NCBI GenBank assembly: GCA_016786495.1
Contig: JAEUUJ010000019.1
Span: 62,001-126,000 of the forward strand
Direction of reading: 5' to 3'
DNA length: 64,000 nucleotides
From: Cyclobacteriaceae bacterium
Lineage (GTDB): Bacteria > Bacteroidota > Bacteroidia > Cytophagales > Cyclobacteriaceae
Positions 26,363 through 33,849 of this stretch are shown here, piece by piece; positions within the stretch are counted from its first letter, which is position 1, and each line of letters begins with the position of its first letter. The notes beneath the pieces were generated by a model. The model saw only the letters and a list, made by a program, of their open reading frames with translations. It was not told where the DNA came from and did not search any database. The position numbers were made by a program, and so were the translations under genes.

Positions 26363-26560
26363 TCACCAATCAGCTCGTCTACAGTCACTTTTAAGGGAGT
26401 AGTTGCAATCATATACAATCGTTCCCGTGCCTTCCATTTCCAACACCAGCTTTCCATACTTCCCGAAAATGCCTGCTTTTGTTTCGGTGTTATTAATTGA
26501 AGTTGTCACAATAACGGCTAATACTATACTAGCGGTGTACAAAATTTTCTTTGTTTTCAT
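26363..26560 (-). CDS. Small exported peptide, copy 2 (Cys-bracketed C terminus)
   Basis: A 65-residue peptide paralogous to the one at 26020-26247, from which it is separated by 115 bases. The leader (MKTKKILYTASIVLAVIV), the ETKAGIFG block and the C-terminal CNYSLKSDC (Cys52, Cys60) are shared, while the middle is shorter and different. Similarity in the leader is also evident in DNA, so this is a tandem duplication. A longer in-frame start at 26644 is rejected because the candidate promoter at 26589-26621 lies inside that extension and because the paralogue starts at the same MKTK. It is first in the putative operon. Function unknown. Confidence 0.75.
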   Translation of the reverse strand: MKTKKILYTASIVLAVIVTTSINNTETKAGIFGKYGKLVLEMEGTGTIVYDCNYSLKSDCRRADW

Positions 26561-26588
26561 GGTTTTTTGGTTAGGGTCAATTGAGCAA

Positions 26589-26621
26589 TGAATATACTTG
26601 CAATTGTCAAAATATCCAAAA
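26589..26621 (-). promoter_or_regulatory. Candidate promoter of the peptide-lipoprotein operon
   Basis: On the minus strand TTTTG (26617-26621) is followed after 20 bases by TATATTCA (26589-26596), an imperfect -7 box. The spacing is right for a Bacteroidota housekeeping promoter and would give a leader of about 22 bases before the ATG of the first peptide. Confidence 0.35.
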
Positions 26622-26865
26622 GCAAATATCCGGGTGGTGACCAAGAGGTTTCTTCTGCCTCTAACAGCAGCTAAGTAAGAAGAGATAGCTAAGATGCGCA
26701 GGTATTTCGAAACTTATCTATAGCGGAGGAATCTGAAGCATCGCTCCTTTTTTATAGAAAAGAGATGTCCGTATTTTGGCATCCATTATTGAAATACCCT
26801 ACCGTAGAAGGCCGGGTGGCTGTTTGGAACGACCGGAAATATTATCCAGCGCTCAGAAATTTTAT

Positions 26866-28317
26866 CTACAATGCAATGATTAACTTCTGCCCGGGCTGAA
26901 GCTTGTTGCTGGTGAGATTATTGAGAGACTTGAGCTTCTCAATGGTGAGTCCCTCAAACTTTCGGGAGATGTCCCAAAGCGTATCGCCATTCTGAACCGT
27001 GTAGGTTTTAGAGTCCGGTATCGGAAGTGCTGCAACGGGTTTCTGATGCTGACTTGCTACAGCGGAAGCATCTGCGGCCGACTGCTTGAGCCAGATGTTT
27101 AAGCGTTGATTCACGCGGATGGTGTTTCCGCTCAGATTGTTCCACTTGCGAAGATCGGCTACACGAACCCGGTAGCGCATCGCAATAGAGCCTAATACAT
27201 CACCGCTTTTAACCCGATAAACAATCCGGTCGCGTCCATACGTGCTGCCTTCCGATGTTTTCGCCAGCAGTTCAAGTTCTTTCTTTCCAACTTTCGAGGC
27301 TGAGTCGAGAATTGCTACGCGGTTTAACGCCAGGTTTTCTTTGGCAACCAGCGGTACGCGAATGATCTGCTTTTTGCCTTTGTACGGAACAGCATTGCGT
27401 TGCACAGACGGATTGAGCAACTGCAAATCTTCGGTGCAAATGCCGGTTAAGTTTGCAAATGTTTCAAAGTTCAAAAATCTGTCGAGGTGAAGCGTATCAT
27501 ACGGCATCATCTTTTCTTCGCCTACATCGTAAAAGTTATGTTCATCCAGGTAGTTCATGGCATAGATAATGGCTACGAACTGCGGAACATACGACCGGGT
27601 TTCGCGCGGCATGTATTTATACGCCTGCCAGAAATCTTTTTTATAGCCCGATCTGCGGATTGCCTTCTTCACGTTGCCGGGGCCGGCATTGTACGAAGCA
27701 AGTGCAAGTTCCCAATCGCCAAACATTCCGTATAACTGTTTCAAGTATTGGCAGGCGGCCTCGGTTGCTTTTTCTGGATCCATGCGGTCATCAATAAACC
27801 AGTCACTTTGCAATCCGAAATGACGACCGGTTGGCCCCATGAATTGCCACAGGCCCACTGCGCGTGCGCGCGACACGGCTTTCGGATTTAACCCGGATTC
27901 AATGATGGATAGATATTTCAACTCATCCGGCAGACCGTATTTTGCCAGATACTTCTCGAACAGCGGAAAGTAAATTTCTCTTCGTGAAGCAACCATGCGG
28001 GTATACTCACGGTCGCGAACGGTGAAATAGTTGATGAACGAATGAACGCGCTCGTTATAGTTGAGGGGAATTGTTTGTTGAAGGCAGCCCAGCCGGTCTT
28101 CAATAACGGCAGGCAAATCATTTCCGGGAATATACTCGACATCGGTGGGCAACGCATAAAAGGCGAAGTTTGCCGAATCTTCAATTTCCTTGAACAGGAT
28201 TTCTTCTTCCGCGATAGCAATTTCTGATGTATCAGCGGGCAACGGTTCCGGATCCTGTGCGAATGACATCACAGAGGCGAAAGAAAAAAGCATCGCAAAA
28301 AGTAGTCTGTTGTTCAT
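26866..28317 (-). CDS. MltD-like membrane-bound lytic transglycosylase with two LysM domains
   Basis: A 483-residue exported protein with a signal peptide (1-20, ending MSFA). The SLT domain spans about 110-260, with catalytic Glu140 in LSIIESGLNPKAVS, then GLWQFMGPTGRHFGL and LASYNAGPGNVKKA. Two LysM repeats follow at about 371-414 (YRVKSGDVLGSIAMRY) and 437-481 (YTVQNGDTLWDISRKF). The enzyme cleaves glycan strands to 1,6-anhydro-muropeptides, and LysM holds it on peptidoglycan. Its start lies one base from the gatA stop. It belongs to the minus-strand envelope block with the EnvC-like activator. Confidence 0.93.
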   Translation of the reverse strand: MNNRLLFAMLFSFASVMSFAQDPEPLPADTSEIAIAEEEILFKEIEDSANFAFYALPTDVEYIPGNDLPAVIEDRLGCLQQTIPLNYNERVHSFINYFTVRDREYTRMVASRREIYFPLFEKYLAKYGLPDELKYLSIIESGLNPKAVSRARAVGLWQFMGPTGRHFGLQSDWFIDDRMDPEKATEAACQYLKQLYGMFGDWELALASYNAGPGNVKKAIRRSGYKKDFWQAYKYMPRETRSYVPQFVAIIYAMNYLDEHNFYDVGEEKMMPYDTLHLDRFLNFETFANLTGICTEDLQLLNPSVQRNAVPYKGKKQIIRVPLVAKENLALNRVAILDSASKVGKKELELLAKTSEGSTYGRDRIVYRVKSGDVLGSIAMRYRVRVADLRKWNNLSGNTIRVNQRLNIWLKQSAADASAVASQHQKPVAALPIPDSKTYTVQNGDTLWDISRKFEGLTIEKLKSLNNLTSNKLQPGQKLIIAL

Positions 28318-28318
28318 A

Positions 28319-29752
28319 TCAATTCAGGTTCATCATCATGTTCGCTGCCGCCAGCAACTTTTCCTCTTCAAAATCATCCGCAATCAGCTGCAGCCCGATC
28401 GGTAATCCCTGCGTATCGTTTCCGCAAGGTATCGAAATGCCCGGCACACCCGCAACATTGGCATGAACGGAGAACAAATCTGCCAGATACATTTCGATCG
28501 GATCCGCAGTATGCTCGCCAATTTTAAATGCCGTAGTGGGCGCTGCCGGCATCAGGATAAAATCATAACGTGCGAAAATTTCTTTTGTTTTGTTGCGAAT
28601 GATTCTTCTTACTTTCTGCGCCTGCGAATAGTACGCATCGTAGTAGCTTGAACTGAGCACAAATGTGCCTAATAGTATCCTGCGCTGAACTTCCTTGCTG
28701 AATCCGTCCGACCGCGTTTTTTTGTACATCGAGTGAAGATCGGTACCGTTTGAGCTCCGGTGGCCATACCGCACACCGTCATACCGCGAAAGGTTAGAGC
28801 TTGCTTCGGCTGTTGCCAGGATGTAATACGTGGGCAAAAAGTAATCAATCAGCGGTAAATCAATGCCTTCTGTTTCATGTCCTGCATTTCGAAGCCGCTC
28901 CAGGGTTGAATCAAGTGCGGTTTTGATTTCAGGCTGAAGTCCGTTGGCGATCTGACTGGCGTTCAGGTACGCCACGCGATATTTTTTGGTTGACGGTCTG
29001 GCGAGCGAATCCGCATACGCGGGAACCGTTTGCTTTGAAACCGTGCTGTCGTGGTCGTCTGCGCCCGCGATTACTTGCAGCACGAGTGCCACGTCCTCCA
29101 CACACGTTCCAAAAATTCCGATACAATCAAATGATGAAGCGTAAGCGACAAGGCCATATCTGGACACGCGCGAGTACGTTGGTTTCAATCCGACAATGCC
29201 GCAGAATGCAGCCGGCTGCCGAACGGAGCCACCCGTATCGGAACCCAGAGAGATCCGGCACATGTCGGCCTGTACGGCAACGGCTGAACCACCGGAAGAA
29301 CCACCGGGTACCCGTGAATGATCGATGTCGTTTAAAACCGGGCCGAAGGCAGAGTTTTCGTTTGACGAACCCATCGCGAATTCATCGCAGTTATTTCGTC
29401 CGATAATGATGGCGTCTTCGTCCAGTAAACGCTGAACAGCGGTTGCATTGTACTGGGCTATAAATCCATCGAGAATTTTGCTGCTGGCCTGCAGCGGATG
29501 ATTACGGTGCGACAACACGTCTTTGAGAGCCACCACCAGCCCCGCCAGTTTACCAGCATTTCCGTGTTTAATCTTTTGGTCTACCTCAACGGCCCGTGCA
29601 AGCGCTTCATCCTCATACACACTGAGAAATGCGTTGAGGTGCGCTTTGTTTTTGATGTTGGTGAGGTGGTGTTTTACTAAATCCTGACAGGAGATGGTGC
29701 CGTGCTTAAGATCATGCTGTATGTCGCGAAAGGTTGCGTATGATCTCATCAA
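28319..29752 (-). CDS. gatA: Aspartyl/glutamyl-tRNA amidotransferase subunit A
   Basis: A 477-residue amidase-signature enzyme. The catalytic triad is readable: Lys77 in VALKDVL, Ser152 in PGGSSGGSA and nucleophile Ser176 in SDTGGSVRQP, with the same spacing as in characterised GatA proteins. With GatB and GatC it amidates Glu-tRNA-Gln or Asp-tRNA-Asn using glutamine-derived ammonia. gatB and gatC are not in this window. It starts 5 bases downstream of tatA and is followed closely by the MltD-like gene. Two adjacent ATG codons exist; the first (29752) is used. Confidence 0.93.
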   Translation of the reverse strand: MMRSYATFRDIQHDLKHGTISCQDLVKHHLTNIKNKAHLNAFLSVYEDEALARAVEVDQKIKHGNAGKLAGLVVALKDVLSHRNHPLQASSKILDGFIAQYNATAVQRLLDEDAIIIGRNNCDEFAMGSSNENSAFGPVLNDIDHSRVPGGSSGGSAVAVQADMCRISLGSDTGGSVRQPAAFCGIVGLKPTYSRVSRYGLVAYASSFDCIGIFGTCVEDVALVLQVIAGADDHDSTVSKQTVPAYADSLARPSTKKYRVAYLNASQIANGLQPEIKTALDSTLERLRNAGHETEGIDLPLIDYFLPTYYILATAEASSNLSRYDGVRYGHRSSNGTDLHSMYKKTRSDGFSKEVQRRILLGTFVLSSSYYDAYYSQAQKVRRIIRNKTKEIFARYDFILMPAAPTTAFKIGEHTADPIEMYLADLFSVHANVAGVPGISIPCGNDTQGLPIGLQLIADDFEEEKLLAAANMMMNLN

Positions 29753-29757
29753 GCAGG

Positions 29758-29967
29758 TTACTTCCCTTCTTCTATCTTCCCGGCTGCTGCGCCTTCGTCA
29801 ACTTCTTTCTTAACGTCTTTTACAGCATCCTTGAATTCGCGGATACCCTTGCCTAAGCCTCTTGCGAAATCAGGAATTTTTTTCGCCCCAAACAACACTA
29901 AAACAGCCAACGCGATAATACCCCATTCGGCACCGCCCGGCATTCCAAGCAAAAGAACTGCGTTCAT
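29758..29967 (-). CDS. tatA: Sec-independent translocase component TatA/TatE
   Basis: A 69-residue protein with the TatA plan: a short periplasmic N terminus, one membrane helix (about 13-27, WGIIALAVLVLFGAKKIP), the FGAKKIPDFARGLGKGIREFK hinge plus amphipathic helix, and a charged tail. It forms the pore element of twin-arginine export of folded proteins. No tatC is present in this window. An imperfect -7 box (TATCTTTA on the minus strand) precedes it, and the terminator of the EnvC-like gene lies just upstream, so tatA-gatA-mltD is probably a separate transcription unit. Confidence 0.93.
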   Translation of the reverse strand: MNAVLLLGMPGGAEWGIIALAVLVLFGAKKIPDFARGLGKGIREFKDAVKDVKKEVDEGAAAGKIEEGK

Positions 29968-30008
29968 AAGTTAAAATTTTAGAGGTGTAAAGATAGGATA
30001 TATATGAG

Positions 30009-30039
30009 GAAAAATAAAAAGGCTGCGTATTTAGCCTTT
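30009..30039 (-). terminator. Intrinsic terminator at the end of the EnvC-like gene
   Basis: Read on the minus strand, AAAGGCT and AGCCTTT (30018-30024 and 30033-30039 on the plus strand) form a 7-base-pair stem with an 8-base loop followed by TTATTTTT. The hairpin overlaps the gene's stop codon, so it separates this cluster from tatA. Confidence 0.75.
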
Positions 30040-31242
30040 CGGGCGAAGCCACAACTGTGGATTGAGCGGAGTGGTGTTTTTACGAATCTGAAACCGCAAT
30101 TCCGACACGCCCTCGCTGTTTACCTGCAAAAGGCCGATTTCCTGACCGGTTGTTATTTTTTGTCCCTTTTTTACATAAACGTCCTTTAAACCCGAATAAA
30201 CGGTAAAGTATTCTCCATGCGCCACGATAACCGAATTGCCGATTGACGGCAGAAAGGCAACCATTTTCACTTCACCGCCAAAGATGGATTTCACTTTTTC
30301 ATTTTGTGCGGTTTGGATATTGACCCCGTCATTCTCAATCACCACATGCTTCAGTGCCGGGTGATTCTGACGGCCAAAACCCTGTGAAATAAATCCATCG
30401 GCCGGCCAGGCAAACTTGCTTCGGTTATCTTCAAACGAAGCGGAAAGGGCAACATAACTCGTATTGTTTTTCGATTTGGCTTTGGCTTCGCGCGCTGCAC
30501 GTTCCATTTCTTCCTTAATTATCTCGTTGATCTTCTTGTCAAGTTCAACCAACGCTTTCTTAATGTCTTCAATATCCTGCTTGAGCGACTTCTCCTGTTT
30601 TTCAAGATTCTTGACCAGTTTGTTCTGCTGTTCTTTCAAACTGTTCAGCTTGTTGTTTTCAGAAACCTCCTCGCCCAGCAGCGCATTTTTTTCGTTACGC
30701 TTGCTTTCGATAATTTTTACCTGTCCGGATAGTTCATCCTGTACAGCCGTGATGGCGGCAGCCTGTTGTTTGCGCCGTTCAGAATATTGCTTCATGTACT
30801 GCATGCGCATCACCAGTTGCTGAAACGATGCTGCAGAGAATAAGAAGGTTAACCGCGTAGCGCTGTTGTTGGCTTTCTGGGCAGCATACAGCATGGAGGC
30901 ATATTCCTTTTTCAGTTTTTTGAGGTCATCCTCCAGTGCCCCGATAAATTCATTGTTTTCGGTAATATCGTTGTCGAGGTAACTGATTTCACTTTTAATG
31001 GAACCAATAAGATTTTCCTGCGCGGAGATCCGCTGCTTCAGCGCCGACAATTCACCGAGTGTATTCTTCTTTTTATCGGATGTCTGAGATAGAATTTTTT
31101 CAGCTTCCCGGATTTTTTCCAGGTTCTGTTGTTTCTCTTTTTGAAGCTGAGCCTTGGTTTTTGGTTTTTGAGCGACAACCGGCACGGCAAGTGCCACAAG
31201 CAAAAGCAGGAAAATGATGCGCAAGCTGCTACCTGCGATCAT
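30031..31242 (-). CDS. EnvC-like murein hydrolase activator (degenerate M23 domain)
   Basis: About 403 residues: a signal peptide (MIAGSSLRIIFLLLLVALAVPVVAQ), a long coiled coil (about 25-245, rich in Lys, Glu and Gln) and a C-terminal LytM/M23 domain. The zinc-ligand positions appear lost: the usual HxxxD region reads ENDGVNI and the final HxH position reads ELRFQIR. This is the EnvC/NlpD pattern, in which a non-catalytic LytM domain activates an N-acetylmuramoyl-L-alanine amidase during division. A start 14 codons upstream exists, but 31242 places the signal peptide at the N terminus and overlaps the DUF4292 gene by only 14 bases. Confidence 0.85.
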   Translation of the reverse strand: MIAGSSLRIIFLLLLVALAVPVVAQKPKTKAQLQKEKQQNLEKIREAEKILSQTSDKKKNTLGELSALKQRISAQENLIGSIKSEISYLDNDITENNEFIGALEDDLKKLKKEYASMLYAAQKANNSATRLTFLFSAASFQQLVMRMQYMKQYSERRKQQAAAITAVQDELSGQVKIIESKRNEKNALLGEEVSENNKLNSLKEQQNKLVKNLEKQEKSLKQDIEDIKKALVELDKKINEIIKEEMERAAREAKAKSKNNTSYVALSASFEDNRSKFAWPADGFISQGFGRQNHPALKHVVIENDGVNIQTAQNEKVKSIFGGEVKMVAFLPSIGNSVIVAHGEYFTVYSGLKDVYVKKGQKITTGQEIGLLQVNSEGVSELRFQIRKNTTPLNPQLWLRPKG

Positions 31243-31999
31243 ATTTCTTTGGAATGCTGAACGGGAACCTGAGTTCTTTATCACCCACTTCTACTTTACT
31301 GTACTCAAAAATAATTGTTGTATTCAACAAACCCGCAGGCGCTTTGTAAAAAAGCGAAATGGTGCCATCGTACGGGAAGAGTTTGGTGTCCAGCGGCTGA
31401 AAGTTTGCATAGTTAATAACGAGCGAATTGTGGGTGTTATTTTCTTTCAGTTCAACCTTCTGGATTTTCATGGTCGCTGAGCTGATGTAGTTAAGTACAG
31501 CAACAGTACCGGTTTGTTGGTTTAGTAAATAGGAAGCAGTTTTTCGCTCTACGGTGTCCTGTGGTGTTCGCGGCATCAACAGGTTTCCGAGCATAGCCGC
31601 CTGAATCATATCGTAGTTGATATCCATCTTGAACTTCCGGGAAAGTTCGGCATACTCGAACACGTAGTACTCATTCTTTACGTTGTTCATGATCGTGATT
31701 GAATCGCGCGTGATCAGCGCACGACCGCCTTGCACCCCGATCACCGAAAAATTCATCCAGATCACACTGTCTTTGCGGACGCGGATGTTGGCCTTCACTT
31801 CATTTTCCTTGTTGCCGTCTTTCAGCACCATCCGGCCACGGCCATGCAAATATTCGAAGTCGATTTCTTCCACCGAAAGACTATCGTTGGGAATAATAGT
31901 AGTCACGGGCCTGGAAGCAGGCGGGGTAATCTTTTTGCTGCATGCCTGGAAAACAGAAACAATAAGCAAAAGCAGCAAAAGCCGCGGGAGATTATTCAT
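31229..31999 (-). CDS. DUF4292 lipoprotein
   Basis: A 256-residue lipoprotein with a very hydrophobic signal and lipobox FQAC (Cys20). The mature part resembles the LolA/LolB-like half-barrel families: paired strands such as GRMVLKDGNKENEVKANIRVRKDSVIWMNFSVIGVQGGRALIT and a C-terminal KYDRR. DUF4292 is a Bacteroidota family of unproven function, usually beside TPR and M23 proteins as here. It overlaps the TPR gene by 8 bases and the EnvC-like gene by 14, so the three are coupled. A role in lipoprotein or lipid transfer to the outer membrane is inference. Confidence 0.8.
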   Translation of the reverse strand: MNNLPRLLLLLLIVSVFQACSKKITPPASRPVTTIIPNDSLSVEEIDFEYLHGRGRMVLKDGNKENEVKANIRVRKDSVIWMNFSVIGVQGGRALITRDSITIMNNVKNEYYVFEYAELSRKFKMDINYDMIQAAMLGNLLMPRTPQDTVERKTASYLLNQQTGTVAVLNYISSATMKIQKVELKENNTHNSLVINYANFQPLDTKLFPYDGTISLFYKAPAGLLNTTIIFEYSKVEVGDKELRFPFSIPKKYDRR

Positions 32000-33764
32000 A
32001 GATGGTTCGGTTGGCGATTTTTTTGTTTAAGACTTCCGGAATGGTGGTGAGCATGTTTCTCGCTTTCTCCCACTGCTTCACGGCATTGTCAACATCGCCC
32101 AATTTATAAAGAATATCTCCGTAGTGCTCAAAATACGTTGCGGTGGCCGGCCCTGCAGTGATCGCTTTCTCAATCGCCTTCCGGGCGTCACGGTACTTTT
32201 CGCGGGCAAACAGAACCCACGCATACGTATCGAGATAGGCCGGGTTGTTCGGATTGTTTTTCAGCAGTTGACCCGACATTTTTTCGGCTTTGTCAAGATT
32301 AACTCTTCGTACTGCCAGGTAAAAGCTGTAGTTATTCAGAACATTCTCGTTGCTCGCATTGTATGCAAGTGCATCCTCGTACGCCAGGTCGGACTTTTCA
32401 TATTGTTTTAGTCCGTTGTAGGCCTCGCCCAGCAGGCCGTTGATTTCGCCAATCATCGCAGTATTGGTGCCCGCAAGTTTTTTAGCTTGTTCCAATGATT
32501 GTGCCGCCTCGCGATACTGCTTTCTGCGAATGTTTGCCAGGCCGTTGAAATAGTACACCATGGCCTGATTAGGATGGTATTCCATCGCCTGTTCGGAGTG
32601 AAGCGCAGCGTTTTCATATTGTTCCAGTTGCATATCGAGATACAACAGGTTTTGCCAAACCTGAAAACTTGTGGAGCCATACCGGATGGCTTCGAGATAT
32701 TCCTTTTGTGCATCCGATTTTTGATCGAGCGTTAGATAAAGGTCGCCACCCAGCACGTGCACATTCTCTTGTTCCGGGTAGTGTTTCCGGAGGATCGTGA
32801 GCAACTCCAACGCGAATTTCTCTTTGTTCGCATCGGGTTGTTTCTTAATGCGTGCCTGGTTGAGTTCACTGTTGTACGTTCCCAGAACAATTAGCTTGCT
32901 GTTGAGCTCCAGGTCGGGATCGTTAAAGGATGCCATCAGTAATTGACGTGCTTTATCTTCCTGGTTGGTGTCGCGATACAAGCCGGCAAGAAGCATTTGA
33001 GCGCTGGAGGCCGGTTTATTTTCGGCAATGAATTTCTCAAGATAGCCAATGGCTTTTTCCTTAAATCCGTATTGCGACACAGTTTCGGCTACCGCCACAA
33101 TGAATTGTTCTTCGTCCGGAAATGCATCGATTAGTTTTTCACCTTCACGGATGGCATCTTCGGTTTGCGAGAGTTCGAAATAAAGTCTTGTTTTTTGCAG
33201 CGAAGAAATCTCGTTGATTCCGGAGAAGGTTTCCGCGCGAGTGTAGACACGGATGGCGTCTTCTTTCTGACCAGCATATTGATAAATAGCCGCCAGCTCA
33301 TACAGATGTTCCTGCGATTCGGGCAGTTGTTTGAACATGATTTCGTATACCTGGGCTGCTTTGTCGAATTGGGTGAGGTCTGAATAAAGTTTGGCCGCCA
33401 GCAGATAGAAATATTTATTCTTTTTTTCGAGCGCCAGTGCACGTTCTATGCTGATTGACGCTTTCAGTTTGTCTTCCTGCTTATCACTTTGCGCCAGCGC
33501 CTCAGCGATTTTATAATGAACCGTGGCGTTGTTAGGATTGATCTCAAGTGACTTCTGGTAGTAGATTAGTGCTTTTGTATAGTTCTCCAGAATAAAGTGC
33601 TTCTCACCCTCCGTGAAGAACGATTCAGCATCGCGTGTTTTTCCGGACGCGACCGCAGAAGAATCCCGTTTATTTTTTTGAGCAAAACTGACTGCAGGAA
33701 TAATGCCCACCGCGATCGTAATCACCGTTGCTCGAACGATATTTTTTGGAAAAGAGGGCTTCAT
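31992..33764 (-). CDS. Exported TPR-repeat protein
   Basis: About 590 residues with a signal peptide (ending IIPAVSFAQ) followed by many tetratricopeptide repeats spread over nearly the whole mature chain, for example AESFFTEGEKHFILENYTKA, ATVHYKIAEALAQ and AMVYYFNGLANIRRKQYREAA. TPR superhelices mediate protein-protein contacts; no enzymatic part is visible. It is first of a coupled trio with the DUF4292 lipoprotein and the EnvC-like activator, so it may scaffold a periplasmic envelope machine. An alternative start 6 codons upstream (33782) is possible; MKPSF gives the better signal peptide. Confidence 0.82.
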   Translation of the reverse strand: MKPSFPKNIVRATVITIAVGIIPAVSFAQKNKRDSSAVASGKTRDAESFFTEGEKHFILENYTKALIYYQKSLEINPNNATVHYKIAEALAQSDKQEDKLKASISIERALALEKKNKYFYLLAAKLYSDLTQFDKAAQVYEIMFKQLPESQEHLYELAAIYQYAGQKEDAIRVYTRAETFSGINEISSLQKTRLYFELSQTEDAIREGEKLIDAFPDEEQFIVAVAETVSQYGFKEKAIGYLEKFIAENKPASSAQMLLAGLYRDTNQEDKARQLLMASFNDPDLELNSKLIVLGTYNSELNQARIKKQPDANKEKFALELLTILRKHYPEQENVHVLGGDLYLTLDQKSDAQKEYLEAIRYGSTSFQVWQNLLYLDMQLEQYENAALHSEQAMEYHPNQAMVYYFNGLANIRRKQYREAAQSLEQAKKLAGTNTAMIGEINGLLGEAYNGLKQYEKSDLAYEDALAYNASNENVLNNYSFYLAVRRVNLDKAEKMSGQLLKNNPNNPAYLDTYAWVLFAREKYRDARKAIEKAITAGPATATYFEHYGDILYKLGDVDNAVKQWEKARNMLTTIPEVLNKKIANRTIYE

Positions 33765-33801
33765 GCACGTGTCGGTAAGCATACAATCTCAAAGATCACT
33801 C

Positions 33802-33809
33802 CAAAAGTA
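33802..33809 (-). promoter_or_regulatory. Candidate -7 box before the TPR gene
   Basis: The minus strand reads TACTTTTG, an exact TAnnTTTG match, between the flippase stop and the TPR start, with a leader of about 30 bases. A -33 element is not evident. Confidence 0.35.
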
Positions 33810-33849
33810 ACGAATTTCCCGCTTGGGGAGTTTTAACGAATTCGGGCAA

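Noticed and set aside
26272-26457. 61-codon minus-strand frame overlapping the first peptide gene
   Set aside because: No signal peptide and overlaps the paralogue-supported peptide frame; likely a shadow.
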